Assembly (NCBI RefSeq): GCF_030403505.1
Contig: NZ_JAUEMJ010000003.1
Span: 62,001 to 126,000, forward strand
Origin: Glycomyces tritici
GTDB taxonomy: Bacteria; Actinomycetota; Actinomycetes; Mycobacteriales; Micromonosporaceae
Reading direction: 5' to 3'
DNA length: 64,000 nt
Positions within the stretch are counted from its first letter, which is position 1. Every line of letters begins with the position of its first letter. Both the position numbers and the translations under genes were made by a program. This document shows, one piece after another, positions 8,548 to 16,795 of this stretch. Below the pieces are notes generated by a model. That model was not told where the DNA came from. It saw only the letters and a list, made by a program, of their open reading frames with translations, and did no database searches.

Positions 8548-10200
8548 GTGGCCGCAATGGACATCGTGATCCGGGGAGCCGAGGTCGCCGACGGCACCGG
8601 CTCGCCCCGGTTCCGCGCCGACGTCGGCGTCAAGGACGGCCGCATCGCGGCCATCCGCGCCGACCGTCACGACAGTGCTCGGCTCGACCGTGCCCAACAC
8701 GACAGCGCCCAGCTCGACGGCGCCCGCGTCATCGACGCCGAAGGACTCGTCCTCGCCCCCGGGTTCATCGACATGCACGCCCACTCCGAGCTCGCCGTCC
8801 TCGCCGACCACGACCACCTCGCGAAGCTCGGCCAGGGCTGCACCCTCGAAGTGCTCGGCCAGGACGGCCTCTCCTACGCGCCGGTCGACGAGACCACCGC
8901 CCCGCAGATGTGGGAGGCCATCGCCGCATGGAACGGCCGCCTCGACGTCGACTACGACTGGCGCACCGTCGGCGAGTACCTCGACCGCCTCGACCGAGGC
9001 ATCGACAACCGCGGCATCCCCACCAACGCCGCCTACCTCGTCCCCCACGGGACGGTGCGGATGCTCGCCATGGGCTGGGACGACCGCGAACCGACCCCCG
9101 CCGAACTCGAGGCCATGAAAGCCCAGGTCGCCCAAGGCATGGAAGACGGCGCGTTCGGCCTCTCGGCCGGGCTGAGCTACGCGCCGGGCATGTACGGCAA
9201 GACCGGCGAGCTGGTCGAATTGTGCAAGGTGGTCGCGAGCTACGGCGGCTACTTCGGCCCCCACCAGCGCAGTTACGGCGCGGGCGCGATGGAGGGCTAC
9301 GCGGAGATGATCGAAATCGGCCGCGGGGCGAGCTGCGCCCTGCACCTCGCCCACGCCACCCTGAACTACGGCGTCAACGAGGGCCGCGCCGCCGAACTCC
9401 TCAAGCTCGTCGACGAAGGGCTCGACGAAGGGCTGCCGATCAGCCTCGACACGTACCCGTACCTGCCGGGCATGACGATGCTCGCGGCGCTGCTGCCGAG
9501 CTGGTCGGTCGCCGGAGGCTACGGGGCCCTGACCGAGCGGCTCCGCAGCACCGAGCTGCGGGCGCGGATCATCCGCGAACTCGACGTCGAGGGCACCGAC
9601 GGCGCGAACGGCGTCCCGGTCGACTGGTCGAAGATCGAGATCGCCGGGGTCGCGAAACCGGAGCTGCGCGACCTGGTCGGCCTCCGCGTGAGCGAGGCCG
9701 CCGGGGAGCGGCCCGCTTCGGCGTTCTTCCTCGACCTCGTCGAGCGCGACGAGTTCGGGACCGCCTGCCTCATGCACGTGGGCAATGAGGAGAACGTCCG
9801 CGCGATCATGCGCCACGGCGTCCACACCGGATCGACCGACGGCGTGCTCGCGGGCGACAAGATCCACCCGCGCGCCTGGGGCTCGTTCGCCCGCTACCTC
9901 GGCCACTACACCCGCGAACTCGGCCTCATGGGGATCGAGGAGTGCGTGGCCCACCTGACCGGAAGGCCCGCAGCGGTACTCGGGCTGAACGACCGGGGCC
10001 TCGTGAGGGAGGGCTTCGCGGCGGACCTGGTCCTGTTCGACCCGCAGACCGTGGACGCCCGCGCTACGTTCGCCGAACCCAGGCAGCAGGCCGCCGGCAT
10101 CCCCTACGTGTTCGTCAACGGCGCCTTGGCGATCGAGGACGGGCGGCGGACCGACGCCCTGTCGGGCCGTTCGATCCGCCGCCCCTCGCTCACTCGCTGA
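8548..10200 (+). CDS. N-acyl-D-amino-acid deacylase (D-aminoacylase, amidohydrolase family)
   Basis: 550 residues. The amidohydrolase metal site opens with PGFIDMHAHSE and continues with YGGYFGPHQRSY, LHLAHATLNYG and GSTDGVLAGDKIHPRAWG, in the order of D-aminoacylases. It should release a free D-amino acid from N-acylated substrates. The Cys that ligates zinc in the Alcaligenes-type enzyme (GxCG) is replaced by Asp (LEVLGQDGLSYAP). Near residue 30-50 a nine-residue unit is duplicated (HDSARLD, HDSAQLD), lengthening the loop before ARVIDAEG. GTG 8548 is picked for the GAGGGAGG seven bases upstream; ATG 8557 and GTG 8524 are alternatives. It probably forms an operon with ridA. Confidence 0.9.
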   Translation: MAAMDIVIRGAEVADGTGSPRFRADVGVKDGRIAAIRADRHDSARLDRAQHDSAQLDGARVIDAEGLVLAPGFIDMHAHSELAVLADHDHLAKLGQGCTLEVLGQDGLSYAPVDETTAPQMWEAIAAWNGRLDVDYDWRTVGEYLDRLDRGIDNRGIPTNAAYLVPHGTVRMLAMGWDDREPTPAELEAMKAQVAQGMEDGAFGLSAGLSYAPGMYGKTGELVELCKVVASYGGYFGPHQRSYGAGAMEGYAEMIEIGRGASCALHLAHATLNYGVNEGRAAELLKLVDEGLDEGLPISLDTYPYLPGMTMLAALLPSWSVAGGYGALTERLRSTELRARIIRELDVEGTDGANGVPVDWSKIEIAGVAKPELRDLVGLRVSEAAGERPASAFFLDLVERDEFGTACLMHVGNEENVRAIMRHGVHTGSTDGVLAGDKIHPRAWGSFARYLGHYTRELGLMGIEECVAHLTGRPAAVLGLNDRGLVREGFAADLVLFDPQTVDARATFAEPRQQAAGIPYVFVNGALAIEDGRRTDALSGRSIRRPSLTR

Positions 10201-10210
10201 GGAGGCCGGG

Positions 10211-11041
10211 TCACCCCTGCGCCGCGACGGCGAGGTCCTCCCAGTCGGCCCAGGTCTTGAGCCGGTCGGCGTAGGCCTGCTGGACCATCGGGTAGAAGCC
10301 GGTGCCGAACAGGATCCGCACGGGCGGGTCGTCGTGGTCGGCGAGGGTGAGGAGCGCCTGCGCGGCGGCGGCCGGGTCGCCCGCGGGCTGCTTGCCCGCG
10401 AACCCGGCGAGGCGTTCGCGCAGGGCGTCGTACGCGGGGAGCTTCTCGGCCATGTGGCCGTTGTTCATCGGGTCGGGGTTCTCACCCTGCCGGGTGGCGA
10501 ACCCGCCGGGCTCGATGATGGTCACCTTGATGCCGAACTCGGCTACCTCCTTGGCGAGCGCCTCGTTGAAGCCTTCGAGGGCCCACTTGGAGGCGCTGTA
10601 GGCCGCGCCGAGCGGGACGGTGATGAGGCCCGCGGCCGAGGAGAGCTGGAAGATCCGCCCGCTGCCCTGCTCGCGCAGGTGCGGCAGCACGGCCTGGACG
10701 ACCCAGGCGGCGCCGAACACGTTGGTCTCCATCTGGTCCCGCAGCTCGGCCTCGGAGAGCTCTTCGACGGCGCCGATCTGCGCGTACCCGGCGTTGTTCA
10801 CGACCACGTCGATGCGCCCGAAGTGCCCGACGGCGCGCTCGACGGCCGAGAAGACCGCGGCCCGGTCGGTGACGTCCATCGCGAGGGGCAGGACCGCGTC
10901 GCCGTACGTCTCGACGAGGCCGCCGAAGCCCTCGACGCCCCGGGCGGTGGCGGCGACCTTGTCGCCGCGCGAGAGGGCGGCTTCGACGAACTGGCGGCCG
11001 AGGCCGCGGGACGAACCGGTGACGAACCAGACCTTGCTCAT
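10211..11041 (-). CDS. SDR family oxidoreductase
   Basis: A 276-residue SDR with cofactor site FVTGSSRGLGRQFVEAA, NNAGYAQIGAVEE, catalytic Ser in FQLSSAAGL and Y-x-x-x-K in AAYSASKWALEGF. It belongs to the extended-tail group (SDR family with EPGGFATR and a DPAAAAQALLTLAD segment) common in actinomycetes. The substrate is unknown. ATG 11041 follows GAAGGAGACACCACC; the longer open frame upstream is low-complexity. It ends 11 bp from the deacylase stop, converging with it. Confidence 0.9.
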   Translation of the reverse strand: MSKVWFVTGSSRGLGRQFVEAALSRGDKVAATARGVEGFGGLVETYGDAVLPLAMDVTDRAAVFSAVERAVGHFGRIDVVVNNAGYAQIGAVEELSEAELRDQMETNVFGAAWVVQAVLPHLREQGSGRIFQLSSAAGLITVPLGAAYSASKWALEGFNEALAKEVAEFGIKVTIIEPGGFATRQGENPDPMNNGHMAEKLPAYDALRERLAGFAGKQPAGDPAAAAQALLTLADHDDPPVRILFGTGFYPMVQQAYADRLKTWADWEDLAVAAQG

Positions 11042-11480
11042 GGTGGTGTCTCCTTCTGCATCAGTGGATGACGTGCGTTCGGTACTTGAACCGGACGGGC
11101 GCCGAATCCCTGACAGAAGGCCGCTATGAAGCACGACACACACCGTTCGACGGCGTCGCGACGAGGTGCGGCCGCCCCGGGAGGGGTGGCATCTGAACGG
11201 CGGCTCGTTCGAGTGCGGTGCCGCTCCCCGGACTCGGCGGGAGCGTCGTCTTTCCGAGGGCGGCAGCCGGGTCGCGCCGCTGGCCCCCGGCAGGCTGAGG
11301 GGCGGCGGAACGGAGGCTTGCCCCCTCTTCCGTTCCGCCGCCCCGGTCTCGCACCGGCGCCCCGCCACTTCGGCACGGCACCGGCGCCCCGCCGAGACGA
11401 CTGCGCCGATGCTCGCGAAGCGGGCTTCGGCGAGCGGCGCGCCGGACGCCTTTCACTGCAAGCCGATCGCGTCGAGCCGC
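11042..11480. other. Intergenic region with large inverted repeat and direct repeats
   Basis: About 440 bp without a credible gene; open frames here are low-complexity Arg/Pro/Gly. A perfect 16-bp inverted repeat, GGGGCGGCGGAACGGA (11299-11314) and TCCGTTCCGCCGCCCC (11329-11344), could form a stable hairpin. GCACCGGCGCCCCGCC is repeated at 11351-11366 and 11378-11393 (27-bp period). The left end should contain the promoter of the SDR gene; the right end is the 3' region of the sugar permease operon. Confidence 0.6.
11299..11344 (-). terminator. Large hairpin downstream of the ABC permease operon
   Basis: A sixteen-base-pair perfect stem around a 14-nt loop lies 137 bp beyond the stop of the leftward permease gene. 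It lacks a U tract, so it may protect the mRNA 3' end rather than terminate by itself. Confidence 0.5.
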
Positions 11481-12317
11481 CTACTTCAGGCCGGAGGTCG
11501 AGAAGCCCTGCACGAAGAACCGCTGGAAGAACAGGAACATCAGCAGTACGGGCAGGATGAACATGGTGCTGCCGGCCGCGAGCAGGTTCTGGATCGGGAA
11601 GCCCTTCTCGTTGACGTATCCGGCGGTCATCTTCACCGCCAGGGTCGTGGTCTCATCGCTGAGCAGCAGGCTCGGGGCGATGAAGTCGCCCCAGCTGGCG
11701 GTGAAGGTCAGGACCATGCAGGCGGCCAGGATCGGTCCGGACTGCGGGATGAAGACCTGCCAGAAGATCCGCACATGGCCGCACCCGTCGAGGATCGCCG
11801 CCTCTTCCAGCTCCTTCGGGATGCCCGCGAAGAACTGGCGGAACAGGAAGACCATGAACGCGGCGCCGCACAGGCCCCACAGGATCCACGGCACGTAGGT
11901 GTCGACCAGCCCGGCCTTGGCGAACATCAGGTAGGTGGGGATGAGCGTGATGATGCCGGGCATCATCATCGTGGAGATCAAGAGGCCGAACCAGAACTTC
12001 TTGCCGGGGGCCGAGAGCCGCGCGAACCCGTACGCCATCCACGCCGACGAGACGGTGGTCAGCACCGACGTGATCGTGGCGAGGATCAGCGAGTTGCGGG
12101 CGTAGCCGAGGTAGTCGATGAAGGTCAGGGCGTCGATGTAGTTGTGCCACTGCGGGGTCGCGGGGAACAGCTGGATCGGGAAGACCGAGAGCTCGTCCGG
12201 GGCCTTCAGCGAGGTGAGGACGAGCCAGCCGAGTGGCCCGGAGAAGATCACGGCGAGCGTGATCAGCGTGAGGTACAGGGCCGTGAGGCGGGCTCGGCGC
12301 GCGATGTCGACGTTCAT
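11481..12317 (-). CDS. Carbohydrate ABC transporter permease, MalG type
   Basis: 278 residues with six membrane segments, the usual MalG/CUT1 length. The coupling-helix EAA motif is EEAAILDGCGHVRIFWQVFIPQSGP at residues ~180-204. N-terminal PLGWLVLTSLKAPDELS is the usual periplasmic loop start. Its ATG overlaps the stop of the MalF-type gene (TGATG at 12317), so translation is coupled. It forms the inner-membrane pore with the upstream permease; no ATPase gene is in this operon, so a shared housekeeping ATPase (MsiK-like) probably energises it, as in many actinomycetes. Confidence 0.93.
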   Translation of the reverse strand: MNVDIARRARLTALYLTLITLAVIFSGPLGWLVLTSLKAPDELSVFPIQLFPATPQWHNYIDALTFIDYLGYARNSLILATITSVLTTVSSAWMAYGFARLSAPGKKFWFGLLISTMMMPGIITLIPTYLMFAKAGLVDTYVPWILWGLCGAAFMVFLFRQFFAGIPKELEEAAILDGCGHVRIFWQVFIPQSGPILAACMVLTFTASWGDFIAPSLLLSDETTTLAVKMTAGYVNEKGFPIQNLLAAGSTMFILPVLLMFLFFQRFFVQGFSTSGLK

Positions 12318-13306
12318 CAGCCCTCCTTCCGCTCGGTGGGGTCGACGCCGCCGTAGAAGACGGCGCGGTTCCCGATCTTGAACACGATGCCGGTGATGAG
12401 CAGGACGAACAGGAACAGCACCCACAGCAGGGCCGAGGCGTACCCGAAGTGGCTCTTGGCGAAGTACTCGGCGTAGACGTGCACCATGAACAGGTAGTTG
12501 CCCTCCGGCACGGCCGTGACCGCGGCGGGGCCGTTGACCGGTGCGAGCAGCAGCGAGGGCACGAAGACCTGGAGCGATCCGATGACGCCGGTGACGACCT
12601 GGAAGAAGATGATGGGGCTGAGCAGGGGCAGGGTGATCTTGAAGAACGAGTAGGCCGGACTCGCGCCGTCTACTTTGGCTGCTTCGAGGAGTTCCCTCGG
12701 CACGTCCTGCAGGGCGGCGAGGGAGATGATCATCGAGCCGCCGACGCCCCACAGGATCATCAGGATGAGCACGAAGCGGGTGTACGGGTCGGCCAGCCAC
12801 GAGACCGGTTCGCCGCCGGCGGCGCCGACGACGGCGTTGGCCGCACCGGCGTTCTTGTCGAAGATGATCTTGAAGGTCAGTGCGGCGGCCACGCCGGGCA
12901 CCACGGCCGGCAGGTAGAACAGGGCGCGGAAGAGCGTCCGGCCCTTGAAGTCGCGGTTGAGCATGACCGCCATGACCAGGCCGGCGGCGACGCCGGTGGG
13001 CACGGTGGCGAGCATGAAGATCCCGGTGCGCCCGAGGGACGCGAGGGTCTGCTGGTCCTGGAAGACCCGCACGTAGTTGTCGAGTCCCACATAGGACCAG
13101 TTCGGTGAGAGCCCGTCGGTGTTGGTGAGGCTCATCCAGAACGCGTAGCCCAGCGGGAACAGCGTCAGGAGCACGAACCCGGCGATCCATGGGCCGACGA
13201 ACAGGTAGAACGTCCGCGTCCGCTGCCCGGCCCGGCCCCGGGTGCGGCGGGGCCGGGCCGGTGCCGCGGGGGGCGTCGCTCGCGACGCCGGCAGCGTCGC
13301 GGTCAC
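12317..13306 (-). CDS. Carbohydrate ABC transporter permease, MalF type
   Basis: 329 residues with a cytosolic Arg/Pro-rich N-terminus (RPRRTRGRAGQRTR), six membrane segments and the EAA loop LLEAAKVDGASPAYSFFKITLPLLSP. The first TM region, YLFVGPWIAGFVLLTLFPLGYAFWMS, is characteristic of CUT1 permeases. GTG 13306 overlaps the stop of the binding-protein gene by four bases (GTGA). It pairs with the downstream MalG-type subunit. Confidence 0.93.
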   Translation of the reverse strand: MTATLPASRATPPAAPARPRRTRGRAGQRTRTFYLFVGPWIAGFVLLTLFPLGYAFWMSLTNTDGLSPNWSYVGLDNYVRVFQDQQTLASLGRTGIFMLATVPTGVAAGLVMAVMLNRDFKGRTLFRALFYLPAVVPGVAAALTFKIIFDKNAGAANAVVGAAGGEPVSWLADPYTRFVLILMILWGVGGSMIISLAALQDVPRELLEAAKVDGASPAYSFFKITLPLLSPIIFFQVVTGVIGSLQVFVPSLLLAPVNGPAAVTAVPEGNYLFMVHVYAEYFAKSHFGYASALLWVLFLFVLLITGIVFKIGNRAVFYGGVDPTERKEG

Positions 13307-14667
13307 TTCACCAGCTCCTTGCCTTCGTCCAGGAGCGCCTGCATGTCGGTGTTGAGCGTGTCGGCCAGCGCGCCGGCCGAGACTCCTTCGTTGATCGCGT
13401 CGGGCAGGTACTGGTTGAGGACCGCGTCGAGCGCCTCGACCTTGACGTACGGGGAGAAGGACAGGACCTTGAAGTAGTCGGCTTCGGCTTCGGCGGCGGC
13501 GAGGGCCTGCTCCTGGGCGGGGGTGCCGGTGGGGAGGTCGGCGCGGAGGGAGAGGAGGCTCGGCAGGCCCCATCCTCCGGCGGCGCGTTCTTTGGCCGGG
13601 TCGCCGCCCATGAACCATTCGAAGAGCCGCCAGGCGTCGTCGTGGTGCTTGGAGGCCTTGGGGATCCAGTAGCCGGTGGCGCCGAAGCAGGGGCTGATGC
13701 GCTCGCCGCCCATGGTGGGGGCGGGGGCGAGGCGGGACGTCGCGGCGAGTTCGGGTTCGGCGGCGATCGCGCCGCCGAACCAGTAGCCGGACCAGGTCTG
13801 GGCGAGGCGTCCGGTCTGGTAGGGGGGCCAGTCCCAGCCGTCGGGGTTGGGTTCCACGGGTGAGAATCCGACTTTGGCGCGGGCGTATTCGAGGTACCAG
13901 GTGAGCGTCTGCTGCGCTTCGGGCGAGGAGAAGTCGACGGTGCCGAGGTCTTCGGAGAGGAGGCTGCCGCCGGCGGAGGCGGTCATGTTGGCGAGGCTGA
14001 TGAACAGGCCGAGGCCGCCGGCGGAGAGGCCGTAGACGGTGGTGGTGCCGCCGTCCTTCTGGGTGAGTTCTCTGCCCATGTCGAGCCATGCGTCGTAGGT
14101 GACGGGTTCGGTCTCGGAGGGGTAGGCGAGGCCGGCGGCGTCGAAGAGGGCGGTGTTGTACCAGAACATGGCGTCCTGGGAGTAGTCCTTGGCCATGCCG
14201 TAGCGGGGGCCTTGGCCTTGGACGGTGCCGTCGTAGCGCCAGACGTCGTTGACCGGGTCGAGGTCGTCCGCTTTGAGCAGTTCGCTGGAGGCGAAGTAGT
14301 CGTCGAGGTCGAGGGCGAGGTCGCGGGCGACGAAGTAGGGGGTCTCGACGGCGCCGAGGCCGCGGACCAGGTCGGGCGCGGTGCCGCTGGCGAGCATGGC
14401 GGTGAGTTTGGTGTTGTCGACTTCGACGCGCTTGATCGTGAGGTCGAGCTGCGCTTCCGCGGTCTTGAGGAATTCGGGGCTGAACTCGTTCTCCGGCGCC
14501 ATGATCGTCAGCGTCGTCTTGCCGCCGGCGCCGCCGCCTGCGGAGGGGGCGCAGGCGGTGAGGGTTCCGGCTCCGGCGGCGGCCGCCGCGCCGAGGGCCG
14601 TGCCGCGCATGAGGTTGCGGCGGGTCAAGGGTGCCTGGGACACCGGCGTCCCGAGGGATCCACGCAT
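13303..14667 (-). CDS. Extracellular solute-binding protein (family 1), Tat-type lipoprotein
   Basis: 454 residues. The N-terminus has a twin-arginine signal (LTRRNLMRGTALG) followed by an alanine-rich hydrophobic stretch and the lipobox LTAC; the mature protein would be lipid-anchored on the outer face of the membrane. The body has the family-1 sugar-binding layout (ELFISLANMTASAGG-like hinge, WSGYWFGGAI, FEWFMGGDPAKE). ATG 14667 is preceded by GAAAGG. It is first in the operon with the two permeases and divergent from a ROK regulator and sugar-acid genes, which suggests a monosaccharide or oligosaccharide ligand, possibly galactose-containing. Confidence 0.92.
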   Translation of the reverse strand: MRGSLGTPVSQAPLTRRNLMRGTALGAAAAAGAGTLTACAPSAGGGAGGKTTLTIMAPENEFSPEFLKTAEAQLDLTIKRVEVDNTKLTAMLASGTAPDLVRGLGAVETPYFVARDLALDLDDYFASSELLKADDLDPVNDVWRYDGTVQGQGPRYGMAKDYSQDAMFWYNTALFDAAGLAYPSETEPVTYDAWLDMGRELTQKDGGTTTVYGLSAGGLGLFISLANMTASAGGSLLSEDLGTVDFSSPEAQQTLTWYLEYARAKVGFSPVEPNPDGWDWPPYQTGRLAQTWSGYWFGGAIAAEPELAATSRLAPAPTMGGERISPCFGATGYWIPKASKHHDDAWRLFEWFMGGDPAKERAAGGWGLPSLLSLRADLPTGTPAQEQALAAAEAEADYFKVLSFSPYVKVEALDAVLNQYLPDAINEGVSAGALADTLNTDMQALLDEGKELVK

Positions 14668-14736
14668 GGGTTTTCGCCTTTCAGGGAAGGGGTACGAAAG
14701 TCTGTGGACGAAGGCTAGCCCTCGTCACATAAGTAC

Positions 14737-14752
14737 GTCAATAGTCTTGACA
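14737..14752. promoter_or_regulatory. Divergent promoter with ROK-type operator
   Basis: An inverted repeat GTCAA-N5-TTGAC at 14737-14751 overlaps both -35 boxes. The rightward promoter is TTGACA 14747-14752 with TATGAT 14772-14777 (19-bp spacer). The leftward one is TTGACG 14741-14736 with a TAGCCT box about 18 bp on. One bound repressor would control the transporter and the catabolic operon together. Confidence 0.65.
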
Positions 14753-14783
14753 CAGATTGTTGGACCGCCTGTATGATCGGCTC

Positions 14784-16019
14784 ATGCCCCGGACGAAGAG
14801 CGGATCACTCCAGTCACTGCGCCGCGCGAACCAGGAACGGCTGCTGACCCTCTTGCTGCGCAAGGGACCCACGCACCGCGCCGAGCTGGCCCGCCGCGCC
14901 GACCTCTCGCGCACGACCGTGTCGACGATCGTCACCGACCTGATGGCGCGCGGTCTCGTAATCGAACGGGACGGCGACCCCCACGGGGACGGCCGCGCCA
15001 AGGAGACCCTCGCGGTCAATCCCGGCGCGGCCGTCGCGCTCGGCCTCGACTTCACCTTCGACCACGTCTGGGTGCACCTCTCCGACCTGGCGCACAACGA
15101 GATCGCGGGCGCCGGGCGGGCCGTGGACCCCGACCTGGGCTGGGCCGAGCGCATCGACGTCGCCGCCGACCTCCTCGACCGGCTCATCGGCGAGCACGCG
15201 CTCGACCGGGGCCGGATCGTGGGTGCGGGCGTCGGCCTGCCCGGCCCCATCGAGCAGGCCACCGGCATCGTCTCCACCTCGCTGCCCGACCAGCCGTGGT
15301 CCCATGTGCACGCCGCGGACGAGTTCAAGCGACGCCTCCGCCTGCCCGTGGCCATCGAGAACAACACCCGGCTCGAGGCCGTGGCCGAGGCCTACAGCGG
15401 CGCGGGCCGGGGCGTGCGCGACCTCATGTACGTGGGCCTGTCCAGCGGCATCGCGGCCGGGCTCATCCTCGACGGCCGGGTCTTCCGCGGCGCGGTCGGC
15501 GCCGCCGGGGAACTCGGCCACACCTCGATCAATGTGGACGGACCGGCGTGCCCGTGCGGCAACCGCGGCTGCCTCGTCCTCCACGCCGGCATCCCCGCCG
15601 TCCTCACCGCGCTGCGGCCCCACTTGGGCGCCAAGGCGACCGTGGAGGACGTGCTCGCCGCCGCGGCGGCGGGCGACCGCGCGTGCGAAGGCGTGCTCGC
15701 CGACGTCGGACAGATGACCGGCCGCGTCCTGGCCAGCCTCTGCAACCTGCTCAACCCCGAGCGCATCGTCGTCGGCGGCGAGCTCGCCCGCGCCGGCGAA
15801 GTGCTCCTCGACCCCCTGCGCACCGCGATCCGCAGGTACGCGCTCACCCTCGTGCGCGACGTCGACGTCGTCCCCGCCGCCCTCGACCTCGGCGCCCGCG
15901 CCGGCGCCGTCGGCGGCGCGGCCCTCATCCTCCGCGAGCGCCCCGGCCTCGCCTCGGCCCTGGTCGACCTCACCGAACCCGGCGCGCAGCCGGGCGATAC
16001 GACCGCCGGCGGGCGATAG
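14784..16019 (+). CDS. ROK family transcriptional repressor (NagC/XylR type)
   Basis: 411 residues. The N-terminal winged helix is THRAELARRADLSRTTVSTIVTDLMARGLV. A ROK sugar-kinase-like domain follows, with GLPGPIEQATGIV, NNTRLEAVAEA and the zinc-binding CPCGNRGCL. ATG 14784 lies 6 nt after TATGAT, so the mRNA is probably leaderless; the open frame upstream to 14757 adds no family sequence. It is divergent from the ABC transporter and heads the SDR/dehydratase operon, so it likely senses the sugar or sugar acid handled by these genes. Confidence 0.93.
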   Translation: MPRTKSGSLQSLRRANQERLLTLLLRKGPTHRAELARRADLSRTTVSTIVTDLMARGLVIERDGDPHGDGRAKETLAVNPGAAVALGLDFTFDHVWVHLSDLAHNEIAGAGRAVDPDLGWAERIDVAADLLDRLIGEHALDRGRIVGAGVGLPGPIEQATGIVSTSLPDQPWSHVHAADEFKRRLRLPVAIENNTRLEAVAEAYSGAGRGVRDLMYVGLSSGIAAGLILDGRVFRGAVGAAGELGHTSINVDGPACPCGNRGCLVLHAGIPAVLTALRPHLGAKATVEDVLAAAAAGDRACEGVLADVGQMTGRVLASLCNLLNPERIVVGGELARAGEVLLDPLRTAIRRYALTLVRDVDVVPAALDLGARAGAVGGAALILRERPGLASALVDLTEPGAQPGDTTAGGR

Positions 16020-16029
16020 GGTCGGCCGC

Positions 16030-16767
16030 ATGCATCGATTCGAGGGCAAGACCGCCGTCGTCACCGGCGGCGCCAAAGGCATCGGGGCGGCCACCGCGCA
16101 GCGCCTCGCGAGCGAGGGCGCGGTCGTGTACCTCGCCGACATCGACCGCGAGCAGGGCGAGCAGACCGCCGCCGACCTCGGCCCGAACGTCCACTTCGTC
16201 CAATGCGACGTGGCGCGGGCCGCCGACTGGGCGGCGCTCGCCGCCCAGATCGAAGGCGCCCAGGGGAACGTCGACGTGCTCGTCTCCAACGCGTACGCGA
16301 TCCGCTTCGGTGCGGCGCACGAACTCGGCGAGGACGACTGGGACCGGGTCCTCGACGTGACCCTCAAAGCCCTGTACCTCGGCGTCAAAGCCCTCGCACC
16401 GCTCCTGCCCGAGGCCGGCGGCGCGGTCGTCGCCGTCTCCTCCGTGCACGCCCACGCGTCCTTCCCCGGATTCGCCGCCTACGCCGCCGCGAAAGGCGGC
16501 GTCAGCGCGCTCGCGCGGCAGCTCGCCATCGAGTACGCCCCCGCCGTGCGCGTCAACACCGTCGTGCCCGGCCCCATCCTCACGCCCCAGTGGGACCCCG
16601 TCCCGGCCGAAGGCATCGCCGACGAGACCGGACGGACCCTCCTGGGGCGCATGGGCGGCGCCGAAGAAGTCGCCGCCGCCATCGCCTTCCTCGCCTCCGA
16701 CGAGGCCGGCTTCATCACCGGCGCCGAACTGCCCGTCGACGGCGGCTGGCTCATCCGGCACCGCTGA
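16030..16767 (+). CDS. SDR oxidoreductase, probably sugar dehydrogenase
   Basis: A 245-residue classical SDR: AVVTGGAKGIGAAT, a VLVSNAYAI motif where NNAG normally lies, catalytic Ser in VAVSSVHAHASFP, YAAAKGG and the ending FITGAELPVDGGWL. In this context (ROK regulator upstream, sugar-acid dehydratase downstream) the simplest reading is oxidation of an aldose to the aldonolactone with NAD(P). It lies 10 bp after the ROK stop. A TAGGGT box overlapping that stop and 7 nt before the ATG may also give an internal leaderless promoter. Confidence 0.87.
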   Translation: MHRFEGKTAVVTGGAKGIGAATAQRLASEGAVVYLADIDREQGEQTAADLGPNVHFVQCDVARAADWAALAAQIEGAQGNVDVLVSNAYAIRFGAAHELGEDDWDRVLDVTLKALYLGVKALAPLLPEAGGAVVAVSSVHAHASFPGFAAYAAAKGGVSALARQLAIEYAPAVRVNTVVPGPILTPQWDPVPAEGIADETGRTLLGRMGGAEEVAAAIAFLASDEAGFITGAELPVDGGWLIRHR

Positions 16768-16795
16768 CCCACCTCCACAAGAGATAGAGGCTCCC

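Noticed and set aside
8086..9954. Long minus-strand frame across the deacylase
   Set aside because: Antisense shadow of a clear amidohydrolase gene.
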